Positions 1 to 12,217 are shown, counted from the first letter of the stretch. The stretch is DNA of 64,000 nt from Isoetes taiwanensis (GCA_021234155.1 JAJEKV010000017.1:11229525-11293524); one strand, 5' to 3'. Notes: generated from the letters alone by a model not told the origin. Translations and numbers: made by a program.

Positions 1-2533
1 AAAGCTGGGCTACCAAAATCATAGCATGTGCCGCGAATATCCGCACATCCCAATTTGCCTCGATTATGGGAAGCCGCAAAAATCGGCACCCCTAGCATGC
101 CGAATGGGCATCCGGCAGTAATGCCCGCAGCAGGATAGCTGCCGTGGGAGATTTGATCTTATATAAGAGGAATAGAGAAGAGAATCTAAGTCGGATGCAA
201 AGCCAAGATAGATGGATTTGAAGTTTAAAGGTCGAGAAGGAAGCTTGAAGCAAGGAGATGATGATCAAATCGATTGTAAGCGTAAGCCATCCTAAAAACT
301 AAGGTGGGGATCTAATTCGTGCATGGGGATTTGATGCATGCTTGGGAATTGCTTGTGTATGTATTGGGAATCTTGCGTAATAAAACCCGGCAGATAAGAA
401 ACCGGTTTTGGGCTCATTCTAAACCCAATTCGATTCTATGGAAAACCTGTGCCTCATGGTATAATCCGATTTGATTGTGTGATCTTCTCTCGCAAAACAA
501 AGGGAAGGATTCGAGTCTTGATTCGGATTTTGCCTCCTCCGATTTCCCCCCGAATGCTTATGTTTTGTAACCGCTTTGTTTCGCTGTCAAGTCGCTTTCC
601 CTTGTGTTAGAGCTTAGTCTCATGGGTGAATAGCAGATCATGATTGGGCTAAGCCCCGAACCCAAATACCCCAGATCCGAAAAGCGTGGCCTATTTGTTG
701 CCATGCCGCCAAAAGGAAACCCGTGATCCAAATTTTGTCCGTAATCCGCCTTTGGGATGAAACCGATTCCATCCGCTAGTTTGGGTCATGTGCCATAATC
801 ATTCACCTGATCTCCTCAGAACTGATCGCGGAGATAGGCTCGCTTTGGGTTATAATCCGATTCTTGCTCTCAAATTGTTGATGCCAGTTAGAATTTGATG
901 CCTTTGTGATAGAGCTAAGCATGATGCAACCAATGCTTAACGGATTTGGTAAAAGCCCGCCGTCACGCCGCGGACCTCGTTGTTGCAATTGTCTCCGTGG
1001 GATACCAAAGTCCCAGATTCCCCATACATTTATATTAAAGCATTAAAGTAGTATTAACTTTAAGGTTTGGACCATACTTGAATATTGCTTCCTAGTTATA
1101 GAGGCCTTTGCTTGAAATCATGTTATATGGAACCATGGAGACCGAGGCAAAGCTAAGCCGTGGTTGTGGTATGTGCTAAGGGAATCTCTTATGAACTCCT
1201 ACCTAAGAATAGATTTATTTATGCTTGAACTTGTGAGGATCCAAGGAGTTAAGTTGAATTATATTACCTAATAATGTTGAACGCCACTTTCCTAGGGGAA
1301 GAAGGACCGAGGGAATTTATGGAAGCCCCGGCATAGTGCAGCCATGGAACCTTATAAGTTTAGTAGAAAGCACGGTTTCAGCAAAGTAAACAAGTTGAGC
1401 TAACGAATGGCTCAGGTATGTATCTCCATGCCATTGTTGATAACCCATCTATCCGGCCTTGACCAGATGTCGCCATTGTGGCATGTGTTTATTTGTGCTT
1501 CTAGATAGCTGGTATATGCATTGAGCATGAAGGCTCTTATGAACCTTTTTAAGATATTACCCCGAAAGTTATGGCTGCTTATATGTTTAGGGGAGTCCCC
1601 CGTTTTTGCTTGAGATGTGCAATGACGGTTGTCACTTGATATGAAATATCTTGGTATGAACCTTATTGTGTTGCATTGCTCTATGGTTGTTCTTGGAAGT
1701 AAGATGCATGAGGATTCTATGATATCTCGTATTGTATCAACCCTGAAGGTTATTGGTGATATTCTATCTTGTAAGGTCATGATGGATGATGTTGCATCTT
1801 GCATTGCAAACGGACCATCTTCTGAGGGGTGGAATGGTCGGGAGATTCGCGATCCGCTCTAGATGGCTAGACGGATGGCATGTTGCATTTGGCGCCCACC
1901 TTCTGAGGGGGTGGGGTGGCCGTAGACTCCTCGATCCCGCCTCGATGGCCCTGCTGGATGAGTTAGCCCCCAGCACGCATGCATGGGAGAGAGTGGTCTC
2001 CTTGGGGTCGCAAACCCAAGGATTACGCTTTGGCATATGTGCATACATACGTAAGGTTGATGTGAATGTAAACATGCTTGTAGTATGAGTTCTAACTAAT
2101 GCAGGGGCATGGAGAAGGTGTAAATCTATTGTCTTCCTATCTTGGATGTTATATGCTAGATTGTTTTGTGGTTGATGTTGTGAATGCTCCCAAATGTTTC
2201 CTCCCCACTTAGTCCTTGTGGACTAACCCCTTGCATTGTTTGTGTATGTTTAAGAGGGTACGCCCCGAAATGAAATGCAGATTCGAATGGAGAGTCTAGG
2301 GATGAGGGCGACAAAGCCAGGAGTGTTTTCCAAAGTCGCCTTCTGACTTATAAGGAGGACTTGTTGAGCTAGTATGAGTTGTTAGCATGCCAAACTCCGG
2401 AGTTTGGTCTTGTATGTAATTATCCGGGTCAATGGGACTATACTTTATTGAGCATGTACATAAGTCTCGTATGTTTAACTTAGATGTTAAACGTGTTGGT
2501 ACAACGCTCAGGCCAAGGGGCCAGTCCGCTTCA
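1..2533 (+). repeat. 5' LTR of the LARD-like element (truncated by window edge)
   Basis: Aligns end to end with 4421-6970, so roughly the first 100 bases of this LTR are missing. A TATA-like tataagagg lies near 163 and is repeated in the second copy near 4577, where an LTR promoter is expected. The copies differ mostly by one- to four-base indels, often at CAG, CTG or CCG. Short ORFs inside this stretch are not conserved in frame between the copies and are not considered genes. Confidence 0.8.
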
Positions 2534-2535
2534 AA

Positions 2536-2547
2536 GGGTATCGAGCG
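2536..2547 (+). other. Primer-binding site, tRNA-iMet type
   Basis: gGGTATCGAGCg follows the LTR end by two bases. The plant initiator-Met PBS is TGGTATCAGAGC, and the site matches it except for the first base and a missing A in the CAG. The same A is missing in two other elements of this window. Confidence 0.65.
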
Positions 2548-4310
2548 TAAAGTTCCGACACCTTCGCCATGGGAATTAGGGGCTAAGAGTTCAAGAGGTT
2601 CTACTATAAAGTAGAATGGTTTGGTGATTGGTAAATGCACCAGCCAAGATGAGTTAAGAGGAACAAGGAACGAGCATAGATCTAAGAGATTGATAGTATC
2701 TTAAGTTTTGATTATTATTCTGCTATGTGTAAGCTAGAAAAAGCTAAAGGAATGCAGCTCATCAAGGAGCTAAGTTTTGTCAAAAGTTATCGAAAAATAG
2801 GATGAAATGTTAAGAAGGATGTTTTCACGCTAGAAGGTAATGCTCCTACAAATTTCTATAACTCGATAGTGGTCCACGCTGCCATGTTACTTTAAAATAG
2901 ACCGTGAAAGGTGTGTAAGTGCCAAGGAGAGATTCTTATATGGACAATGGAAGCAAAATTATGTGATATTGATATACGCTTGTTGTTGGGCCAATTATAT
3001 CTCTTGAGATGATTTCGTGATGGGCTACATTTGATCTAAAAGTCACAACAAAGCGCTTGTGAGCCAAGCTTTGACCGAGGTTAAGTATACTTGGATTGTA
3101 TTTGACATATTTACGCCCGATGGCATGATGGTAGTTGCAAATTTTGTATTAACACAAAACAAATGTCGCTTCTGGCTATGTTGTAAATGCCGATTAGAAT
3201 AGGAACATACCCACTGTAGGGAGCAGCCATTGCAAGTAGACCGCATTACACCATCAAAGCTAAGGTGGAATCAAATGCTATAACGATGTGAAGTTTCACA
3301 TTTAATAGGACAAAACCTTGAGATTGTTGCCCATATAATTGTGCTCGACCGGACCGTTGTCGACATTGAAAGGATGTTAGTTGATGACAAGCCATAGAAG
3401 AAAGTTAAGTATTTGGCGTGCATTACACCATCGAACTTTCTCGCTAGTGATGGTTGGCACCAAGATCTTTGAATGGCTTGGGTTAATTTGTTGTGCGGTT
3501 ATATAGCCATATTAAGATACAATGTAATGGGGGACGGATTATGTTTTTTGTCACTTTTGGATTAGCTACCCAAGACGGTCATATGAATATATATCTAGTC
3601 CGAACCGGTATCTTCATAGTGCGCTTTTATCCCTAATAGAAAAAGTAGATTAACCTATGCATGTTCCTACGTTAAGTTTACTTCCAAAATGCACTTAGTT
3701 ATTTTGACTATGTGATAGATTAAGTTGGGACTACACCAATTTGGACAGAATAGTGGAGCTTTAAGCCTATATTGGTTACTAATATTTGGCCCGATTTGTT
3801 TGTCCGATACTTCTCAACTCAGCTACGATTTTGGTTCCCCTATTTTTATGGTGCTCACCCATTTGACATCATAAATTAAGGTTTTAAATAACCTTAACTA
3901 CTATATTTTTATACTTTAATAAATGCTACCACTAGCATGACCCATGGACATACATAACAAGGCCTTTAGAGGATCTCAAGATTAACAGTAGAATTAGTTA
4001 ATTTTCCTTATTGTAATAATCATGTCCTCATGAGATTGTCGCGAAAGACTTCGCTAAGCTTTTGATAATATTTTGTAATATTTGTATTACATGATTTTAA
4101 TACCCTCCACATTATACCAAAACTTAGTTGATTCTCGTGATAATGTGGAAGGGTATTGGGAATACCATGTTCTATTGCAAATGTGCAATTGAAGGGACCT
4201 GCATCGTAACATAGAGGAGGCTCGTAAGAGTTGGCAAAAGCTTAGTCTTCCGTGATTCAAGCAGCTTGGCTTCGGTAACCTCATGAGGACATGAGTTGAA
4301 TTTTTACAAT
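2548..4310 (+). other. Non-coding interior of the LARD-like element
   Basis: No gag, protease, RT, integrase or other recognisable protein is present in six frames. Two inverted repeats are visible. A 14-bp perfect pair (catgtcctcatgag at about 4021 with its complement near 4279) brackets about 260 bp just before the 3' LTR. Another imperfect pair links 3822-3860 with 4409-4446, the latter inside the 3' LTR. Their role is unknown; packaging or dimerisation structures are possible. Confidence 0.5.
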
Positions 4311-6970
4311 GGGAGAATGTAACTAACCTAGTGACCTTGGGGATATGATTTTTAGCAAGCTTATCTTATCTAAATATTGTGTAGTCCTATATTAGCATTT
4401 CGAATTTGGTGAGCACCATAAAAGCTGGGCTACCAAAATCATAGCATGTGTCGCTAATATCCGCACATCCCAATTTGCCCCGATTAAGGGAAGCCGCAAA
4501 ACTGCACCCTAGCATGCCTAATGGGCATCCGGCGTAATGCTCGCGCCAGGATAGCTGCCAGTGGAGATTTGATCTTATATAAGAGGAGGAAGAGCTGGGC
4601 CGAATTGCGTGAGGAATAGAGAAGAGAATCGAAGTCGGATGCAAAGCGCATAGATGGATTTGAAGCTTAAAGGTCGAAAGGAAGCTTGAAGCAAGGAGAT
4701 GATGATCAAATCGATTGCAAGCGTAAGCCATCCGAAAAACTAAGGTGGGATCTAATTCGCATGGGGGATTTGATGCATGCTTGGGAATTGCTTGTGGTAT
4801 GTATTGGGAATCTTGCGTAATAAACCTGGTGATAAGAAACTGGTTTTTGGGCTCATTCTAAACCCAATTCCGATTCTATGGAAAACCCAGCCTCATGGTA
4901 TAATCCGATTTGATTGTGTGATCTTCTCTCGCAAAACAAAGGGAAGGATTCGAGTCTTGATTCGATTTTGCCTCCTCCTCGATTTCCCCGGAATGCTTAT
5001 GTTTTGTAACCGCTTTGTTTCGCCAAGTCGCTTTTCCTTTGTGTTAGAGCTTAGTCTCATGGGTGAATAGCGTAATCATGATTGGGCCAAGCCTCGAACC
5101 CGCCTCCATCCCGAAAAGCGGGCCTATTTGTTGCCATGCCGCCAAAAGGAAACCTCGTGGATCCAAATTCTTGTCCGAATCCGGGCTTTGGGATGAAATC
5201 CGATTCCATCCGCTAGTTTGGGTCATGTGCCATAATCTGATTCACTGGATCTCTCAGAACTGATCCGTGAGATAGGCTCGCTTTGGGTTATAATCCCATT
5301 CTTGCTCTCAAAATTGTTGATGCCGCTAGAATTTGATGCCTTTGTGATAGAGCTAAGCATGATGCAACCAATGCTTAACGGATTTGCAAAAGCCCCGCCG
5401 CCGCGGACCTCGTTGTTGCAATTGTCTCCCGGGGATACCAAAGTCCTAGATCCCCATACATTTATATTAAAGCATTAAAGTAGTATTAACTTTAAGGTTT
5501 GGACCATACTTGAATATTGCTTCCTAGTTATAGAGGCCTTTGCTTGAAATCATGTTATATGGAACCATGGAGACCGAGGCGCTAAGTGCCGTGGTTGTGG
5601 TATGTGCTAAGGGAATCTCTTATGAACTCCTACCTAAGAATAGATTTATTTATGCTTGAACTTGTGAGGATCCAAGGAGTTAAGCGAATTATATTACCTA
5701 ATAATGTTGAACGCCACTTCTCCTAGGGAAGGAGGACCCGAGGGAATTTATGGAAGCCCCGGGCATAGTGCAGCCATGGAACCTTATAAGCTTAGTAGAA
5801 AGCACGGTTCAGCAAAGTAAACAAGTTGAGCTAACTAATGGCTCGCTGTATGTATCTCCATGCCATTGTTGATAACCTATCTATCCGCCTTGACCTCAGA
5901 GAGGCCGCCATTGTGGCATGTGTTTATTTGTGCCCTAGATAGCTGGTATATGCATTGAGCATGAAGGCTCTTATGAACCTTTTTAAGATATTACCCGAAA
6001 AGTTATGGCGCTTATATGTTTAGGGAGTCCCCGTTTGCTTGAGATGTGCAATGACGGTTGTCACTTGGATATGAAATATCTTGGTATGAACCTTATTGTG
6101 TTGCATTGCTCTATGGTTGTTCTTGGAAGTAAGATGCATGAGGATTCTATGATATCTCGTGATTGTATCAACCCCTAAAGTTATTGGTGATATTCTATCT
6201 TGTAAGGTCATGATGGATGATGTTGCATCTTTGCATTGCAAACTGACCATCTTCTGAGGGGTGGAATGGTCGCGGAGATCTCCGATCCGCTCTAGATGGC
6301 TAGACGGATGGCATGTTGCATTTGGCGCCCCACCTTCTGAGGGGTGGGTGGCCGTAGACTCCGGTGATCCCGCCCCGATGGCCCTGCTGGATGAGTTTAG
6401 CCCCTGCACGCATGATGGAGAGAGTGGTCTCCCTTGGGGTCGCAACCCAAGGATTACGCTTTTGGCATATGTGCATACATACGTAAGGTTGATGTGAATG
6501 TAAACATGCTTGTAGTATGAGTTCTAACTAATGCAGGGCATGGAGAAGGTGTAAATCTATTGTCTTCCTATCTTGGATGTTATATGCTAGATTGTTTTGT
6601 GGTTGATGTTGTGAATGCTCCCAAATGTTTCCTCCCCACTTAGTCCTTTTGTGGACTAACCCCTTGCATTGTTTGTGTATGTTTAAGAGGGTACGCCCCG
6701 AAATGAATGCAGATTCAATGGAGAGTCTAGGGATGAGGGCGCCGACAAATAGAGTGTTTTCCAAAGTCGCCTTCTAAGTGACTTATAAGGAGGACTTGTT
6801 GAGCTAGTATGAGTTAAAGAAGCATGCCAAACCCTATGAGTTTGGTCTTGTATGTAATTATCCGTCAATGGACTATACTTTATTGAGCATGTACATAAGT
6901 CTCGTGGTATGTTTAACTTAGATGTTAAACGTGTTGGTACAACGTTTAGGCCAAGGGGCCGTCCATTTCA
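4311..6970 (+). repeat. Polypurine tract and 3' LTR of the LARD-like element
   Basis: A purine run gggagaa (4311-4317) immediately precedes TGTAAC, the LTR start. The LTR runs 4318-6970 (2653 bp) and ends in ttCA. After 6970 the sequence switches to an unrelated Tat-type relic, whereas after copy one (2533) it continues into the primer-binding site, which defines the LTR end precisely. Confidence 0.75.
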
Positions 6971-7119
6971 CTAGTTAACCTTTAATAACTTGCAACTCGC
7001 TGAGATGGTGAAGCTGAATTTGCAGAGTGCACATTTGGGGAGATGAAAGTGAAAGAGCATGGCTGAATGGGAGGCAAGACCACACCGGTGACGATGAATA
7101 AAGATGGAAAAAAGGGTGC

Positions 7120-7600
7120 TCCCGCAAAATGACACTTGGCGCTAATAAAACCTTTGTTTTGAAACCGCTTTGATAGCTCATCCTTCATACCGCTAATCTT
7201 GCAAACATAAACTTAGTGAAGACATTAGTTCTAAATTTAAAACAAAGTGAAATCCAACCTATCTAATATCTAACTTTAATTTAACTTGCCTCGATTCTAG
7301 AGCATGTAAAGGGACAAGCAAATGTGGATCCCAAGCACCTTCTCAGGTGGATAGTATTGATAGGATTTGGGAGGACAATCCCGGTCAACTCCCTTTAGCC
7401 AATATGAATTGGTGCCTCGCAGGTTCCAAATACACTTCATAGGGTCCTTCCCAAAGATTCTCAAACTTACTAGCTAAATCTTCCCTTTGCTTTATTCCAT
7501 TTCAGAATCCAATTCTCCAGTCTTGAAGGTCCCTTTGTATTTTATGAGCAGCTTTGAAAGTCGCCTATCTTTAGATTATATGTCCCAATTTTGTCAAATT
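7120..7600 (-). mobile_element. Relic of Tat-type Ty3/gypsy element: integrase 3' end and flanking interior
   Basis: The stretch 7300-7590 aligns on the same strand with 40260-40530, the C-terminal integrase and downstream interior of the complete Tat-like element in this window. Shared blocks include gggacaagcaa, ggtccttcccaaa and the segment around ttgaaggtccc. Homology fades on both sides, so this is a truncated, decayed copy cut off by the LARD insertion on the left. No intact frame remains. Confidence 0.65.
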
Positions 7601-8045
7601 GCAATTAATAACGCCGATGATGATGCCTCCGCGGATTGTTTTTGGAGAGGGACTGAGAGGATGTCAAAGATATGTTGCCGCTATGGAGGACCCTAGACTC
7701 TAGAAGAAGCCATTCGATTTGCGGGCCACAGGGTAAATCGGCTCTTCAACCGTAGGCAAGAGGGACGTAAGTCCTTTCCAATCCCATCGGGTTTTATACC
7801 TACCCCAGCCTCATATGTAGAATCCAAGAGGTTCGGCCCCGAGCCCATGCATTGATTGTGCGGGTCGAGGGCCCTTGTTTCATCACCGAGAAACAACATT
7901 GAAAGAGGCCACCTTTTCCTCTAATGTGGAGGAGCTGGTCATATTGCTCAGAAATGCCTTCGTGAAGCACCCAAATCACGAAAATCCCGTGGTCGGTCCG
8001 AGTAGTAGGAGTCTCCCCATCGACCCAAGACCATTTCTCGACTTC
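7601..8045. other. Unassigned stretch between Tat relic and outer chromovirus
   Basis: Short ORFs are present on both strands, but none resembles a known family and none has convincing gene context. It is probably flanking or decayed element DNA. Nothing further can be supported. Confidence 0.3.
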
Positions 8046-9634
8046 TGTGATATTCCGTGAAAATATACGCTTATAAATATGTATATTTCCAGGTCTCATT
8101 ACCATACAAGTCTACTTCATAGCCTTGTATACCTTAGGAAGTGGTATATGCATATCTGCTATGTATATAACTTTAGATAACCTTAGGATAAGGCCCATTT
8201 CCCACATGGCCTTACCCTATTGGGCAATCGCCACACATGGCCATGTCCCATTGGAGCCACGGTCATCCCATGTAGACTCTAACCTATTAATCCTAAACCC
8301 TAACCCTAGATCTCTTTTCCTAGCCCTAACACCCCTGGAACCTTTTGCACTCTAAACTCGCTTCGAAAGGCCGCTTATGTGGCATATCCTAGTGCAATAG
8401 CCCCGTGAGTGCGGTAATGATCTTGGAGTGAGCTAGCCGACCACTTTGAGGACCATGGACACGCCAGAATGGGAGGGAGCGCGAGCGTATTTGAGTAGTG
8501 TTCTTAGTAGTTCATCCGAAGTTAGCACCCAGATGAGGTAGTAGTTTGTATCTAGAGTAGAGCCATCCTAGAACCCTTATTCAACATCTTGAACCCTAAT
8601 CAAGGAACCCTAACCGTAGTTAGATATGTATGATTAGGTTAGATGTTATTCTGATGATTATCATGATATGATGTTATGTGAAGTTGGTTGATCATGTTTG
8701 CTCCTCTTGTATTGGGAAGGGTAGAGACCTAGTAGCCTTACTTAGTAATGCTCCTAGTTGTGACCCTTTAGTTCCAGCTATTATGCGCGGCCTGCATAGG
8801 AACCCACCGGGCTACGGGCTAGGATGTGACTCCAGCACTACATAACGGGGCCGAGGAGATACCGAGGGAGGGTCCTCACTGAAGGCATATCGGGGACCCT
8901 ATAGTGGCTAGGCTTATGGTCTGGCCACTTCGCGGGGGCTGGGCATGGTCCCACACCTCCTAGGGCAATGGTGTTGCCCCCGCCTCTCAAGAGCTGCGTG
9001 TGTTGGCCCCGCTCTTGTTTTGGGGTTAAGTCGGGACGAATCGCGGTGTCGCCACGCATTGAGTCCTGCGGAACCTCTAGACCCCGAAAGGGAGATGAAA
9101 CCCTTCCCGGACGGACCGGGAGATGCAACCTGGAGTAGTCTCTATGGGTGATACCATGAGATTATGATCCCAAGGCTAGAGTCATGTCGAGCCCGATTCA
9201 GCCCATCTGCAAAGTATGCACAGAGGGGCGATGGTGTTGTCAACCCCTAGCCATTGTCTATAGCCAACCCCCGCCATTGTTATGACTCTACCGCTTCTAT
9301 CTTGAGGCCTTGCCGCCGCCTACCTCCCCATGAGTCCGAGCCTTGGGTAGGAGCTCACATGTTTTATGGCATATGTTTATCTCTTGCAGCTATGGATATG
9401 GGATGTGCTACCCTTCCCGTAGCATGATGTATTGTTATTGCTAGTTCGACGCTGTGTATGCTTCCACTGTGATAGGAGCCCATAGGGAAGGGCGAAGACA
9501 CCTTTTCATAACCCCCTTCTCGCACTAGGGATGCCCCGAGTGCGCAGATAGACGAAGGGGTCCGGTCGGTTGGACCTGATGGGGATTTCCTTTTGAGGGT
9601 ACTACCGCCGGCCGTATCTTTGTAGGGAGCCACA
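8046..9634 (+). repeat. 5' LTR of outer chromovirus
   Basis: Starts TGTGATATTCC and ends CCACA directly before the primer-binding site. It aligns with 30859-32457 over nearly its whole length. Differences between copies are concentrated in short indels, for instance CTGG against CCG and CTCCAG against CCCAG around 8516-8530 and the matching segment near 31340-31356. Confidence 0.85.
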
Positions 9635-9635
9635 A

Positions 9636-9647
9636 TGGTATCGAGTG
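9636..9647 (+). other. Primer-binding site, tRNA-iMet type (outer chromovirus)
   Basis: TGGTATCGAGTG lies one base after the LTR end. It matches the initiator-Met PBS TGGTATCAGAGC except for the loss of one A within CAG and a diverged last position. Confidence 0.7.
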
Positions 9648-10248
9648 ATGTTCTTGGTTGACCAGAACTAGCACTCCACCATGTCCCTAGTAAGTAGCTC
9701 CAACAGGCCTAATAGGGTGTGGAATGAAAATTTCACCATGGAACCCCTCGAAAATAGTGGAAAATTTTCTTGGGTACCGGGTCCATAAGAATACGCCAAG
9801 TTGTTAGATGGGGAAAAATAATGAGTCAAATTAACATTCTACTAAAGTTGAGGAAAATTATGCATCAGCATCAGATTTCACCCCAAATGGGTCAAGAATC
9901 ATCCCAATCCGAGGCCCTGTGAAAATGGCTAAAATTCATAATTGACACTTCAAACCATTAGGAAAAAAATCGAAATTCATGGTATAATACAAAGATTAAA
10001 CATATACCAATAAATGAGTATACTAAGATAATTAATATAAAGTGGGGGCAATAGGGCTATTAATGGTAGGAGAATATTCCCTAGAGCATCTCCCCTTTAA
10101 ATATCATCTTGCCAACCCCATTTTCTCCCTAACCTTGCCTAAACCTCCCCTTTGATAATCAGCTTAACGTAATCCGCTTTTCCTCGACCGCAAGATATGG
10201 CGCCGCGACTAAATGGACTGCCGAAGTATAGCCCAAGGCGACACTTCC
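9648..10248 (+). other. Untranslated leader before accessory gene A (outer)
   Basis: AT-rich and without a recognisable gene. A weak TATA-like tttaaatatc lies near 10095, about 150 bp before the proposed start of gene A. A segment with gtggaaaattttc (about 9760) resembles gtgggaaaatttttc in the inner element (about 15873), suggesting a shared leader. Confidence 0.4.
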
Positions 10249-11355
10249 ATGGCGGCAACAAGCAGCAGTCCAGCAAGAAGATCCCCGAAAGCATCTTCGG
10301 CCGGACGGAGAAGGAGTCGCCCAGCCCACGGTAATCCATTACTTTCCACGCCCCGTGAGGAGGCCCAGCATCTTCTCCGCGGGAGATGGGAAGGGCGGAC
10401 GAGACCGCCCACTTTGGTCTGCCGTCCACTGTGAGGAGGAGCAGCAGAGTAAAGCAGCAGCAAATTTAACAGCAACAAGAGAGCAAAGCAGTTAGGCGCC
10501 AGGAGCGTGAGGTTGGCACGCCAACCAAGAAGAAGGGCAAGGAGAAGGTGGGCTGAATGGCTCGAGGAGGGGGCCGCGAGGAAGAAGAGGGAGCGATAAG
10601 GAGGCGAAGAAGAAGGGAGAAGAGGTCCAAGAGGGACTGTAACCGGCCCAAGGGGACGGTCCACATCGAAGAACCTCGTCGGATCCTACCGACGAGGAGG
10701 AGGAGGAGGAGGAAGAAGAAGAGGAGAGTGCAGGAGCCGGGCAAACCGAAGAAGAGCCCGAAGAAGACGTCGGGGAACCCTCAAACCCCGACGCCCGCCC
10801 ACCGCCATACCCGAAGTGGCCTAAGCCACCTAAGGTAATCAAGAAGCAGGGCGAAGCCGGGAATTAACGCTGTAACAAGATTGTGAATTCCAAATACATT
10901 AAGATACCAAGAGTACCTCTGCAGATGGAAGAGGTACAATGACTGGTACTGTAAGCAGAACGTACAAAAGTATGTTAAGGGTGGGCGGCCGAAGAATCAG
11001 CCCAAGCCGCCACCAGCAAGACCAGAGCCGCCGAAGAAGGTCCATCATGGACCTAATTCGAGGCATGCGCGGGTGTTCCGGGAGATTAGGCACTTTCAAG
11101 AAGGCACTAATCTCATCGTGAAGGCGCCGCTCGAAGCCGCCTCCTTTGGGAGATCATGCAGACTTTCGCACTAACTACGTGGTGACACCCCTGATGATCC
11201 GGGCCCTGCAGGAGGCAGCAGAGGCGGAGCTGATCCAGCTCTTCAAAGAAGGCAATCTCTGCGCAATCCACGCCAAGTGGGTGACGGTGATGCCAAAGGA
11301 CCTTCACCTAGTGAGAAGGATTCGCAAGGAGAAGCCCCGAAGACCTCCAATATTG
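10249..11355 (+). pseudogene. Retrotransposon-borne histone H3-like protein (accessory gene A, outer copy, frameshifted)
   Basis: Three parts are visible in different frames. The start at 10249 encodes MAAT and then, one base out of frame, KQQSSKK, which lines up with the H3 tail at M, A, T3, K4, Q5 and K9. The middle (about 10682-10867) is strongly acidic and ends with PPPYPKWPKPPK. The end is a histone H3 fold. [19 protein letters not shown] (11079-11135) matches H3 alpha-N/alpha-1. After a frameshift, 11146-11355 gives [35 protein letters not shown] and [10 protein letters not shown], matching H3 alpha-2, loop 2 and alpha-3. Canonical H3 has R where this has W in AKWVT. MPKD rather than MRKD points to canonical H3, not CENH3, as the source. 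The gene lies between PBS and gag in the same orientation as the element. Frameshifts may be assembly errors. The fold is certain; the tail match is an inference. Confidence 0.85.
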
Positions 11356-12049
11356 TAAACCATATAAATATAAGTTTTCCCTGTATATTTTACTCATTAT
11401 CTATAAAAGTCCTTTTTCTCTGTAAATTAACCTCTTCCTTGATATGATAGTATTCTTGTATGAATTAAATGTGAGTAGAATTCTTTATATCATAATTGAA
11501 ATATTTATAATTGTTTAAATTAGCATGTAAATTTTAGCATAGAATCGTGGTTTGGCTCAAAATCAACCCACCCGGCCTACATTCACAAACACATATGCCC
11601 GAAACGCAGAGCCCTTTCGAGCGAATGGACCCGAGTCCCTTGATTTTAGTCAAAATTGATCCAATTTTTGTATTTAAAAATTCTAGAATGCTTAGAATCC
11701 ATTTAGAAATGTAGGGTAGCATTTAATCTTAGTTGAAAATATCAAAATTTAGTTAAGATCAACCCACTTCGGGTCGATTCGCTGAACCGCTTCACGTCAT
11801 GAACGAGACGCTTTCGCTAATGGACTCGAAGTCACCAAAATTGTACTTTTAGATGTCCAATTACTATGAAATAAATTGCTAGCTAGGTTAGAATTGATCC
11901 AAATAGACATGTTAGAATCTTATAACCCTTAGAAATGTTTAGTAGAGAGCAAAATAACCCACCTGTGATCGATTCAAGGCTAAACCGCCTCGCAAGGCCG
12001 CTAACGATATGCCTTTCGCAAGGCTAATGGACCCGAGTCCACCAAGTTT
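11356..12049 (+). repeat. AT-rich spacer and array of three ~195-bp-spaced imperfect hairpins upstream of gene B
   Basis: After gene A there is about 200 bp of AT-rich sequence, then three diverged copies of a module at about 11559-11647, 11758-11842 and 11951-12049. Each begins near ATMAACCCAC and ends near ggacYcgagtc-cacc or -cctt, and the two ends are imperfect inverted complements. In copy two, acttcgggtcgattcgc pairs with gcgaa/gctaatggactcgaagt. Centres are about 196 and 201 bp apart. The inner chromovirus has hairpins of different sequence but the same arrangement. No protein is encoded here. Confidence 0.65.
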
Positions 12050-12217
12050 GACCAAAAGTTGGCCATTTTGACCCAACAAACCGCCATGTAGTGTTTTTTT
12101 GCCTCGCTTTTGCTTAGATTTGCACTTCATGATACCTCAATTGAGACCCATAGCCTTAGAACAAAGGTATGTTAGATCAAGAACCCTTGTGCACGGAAAC
12201 CTAGGGCAGCCCCGGCT

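Larger units (their letters stand above)
1..6970 (+). mobile_element. Large non-autonomous LTR retrotransposon (LARD-like), 5' end outside window
   Basis: Two long direct repeats (1-2533 and 4318-6970) flank a short interior of about 1.8 kb with no retroelement protein. The first repeat is followed by a tRNA-iMet-like primer-binding site, and the second is preceded by a short purine tract and starts with TG. Both copies end in CA at the point where they diverge. Long LTRs with a non-coding interior match the LARD class, which depends on proteins from other elements. The left end and its target-site duplication lie outside the window, so insertion boundaries cannot be fully checked. Confidence 0.75.

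Noticed and set aside
10492-10842. Serine-rich minus-strand ORFs opposite gene A (outer), and similar ones at 16537-17151
   Set aside because: They mirror Glu/Lys-rich codons on the coding strand and have no homology or promoter. They are antisense shadows.
10837-10924. Possible intron in the outer H3-like gene (AAG/GTAATC ... CTCTGCAG)
   Set aside because: Splicing would not restore the frame into the histone fold, and frameshifts elsewhere make artefactual indels the simpler explanation.
11146-11355. Interpretation as an ordinary host histone H3 gene fragment
   Set aside because: It shares strand, position and a PPPY linker with gene A of the sister element, and has an expanded acidic region absent from host H3. 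It is part of the element.
11146-11355. Interpretation as CENH3
   Set aside because: The loop and helix motifs (AIHAK, MPKD, RRIR) are those of canonical H3. CENH3 features such as MRKD and a longer loop 1 are not seen.
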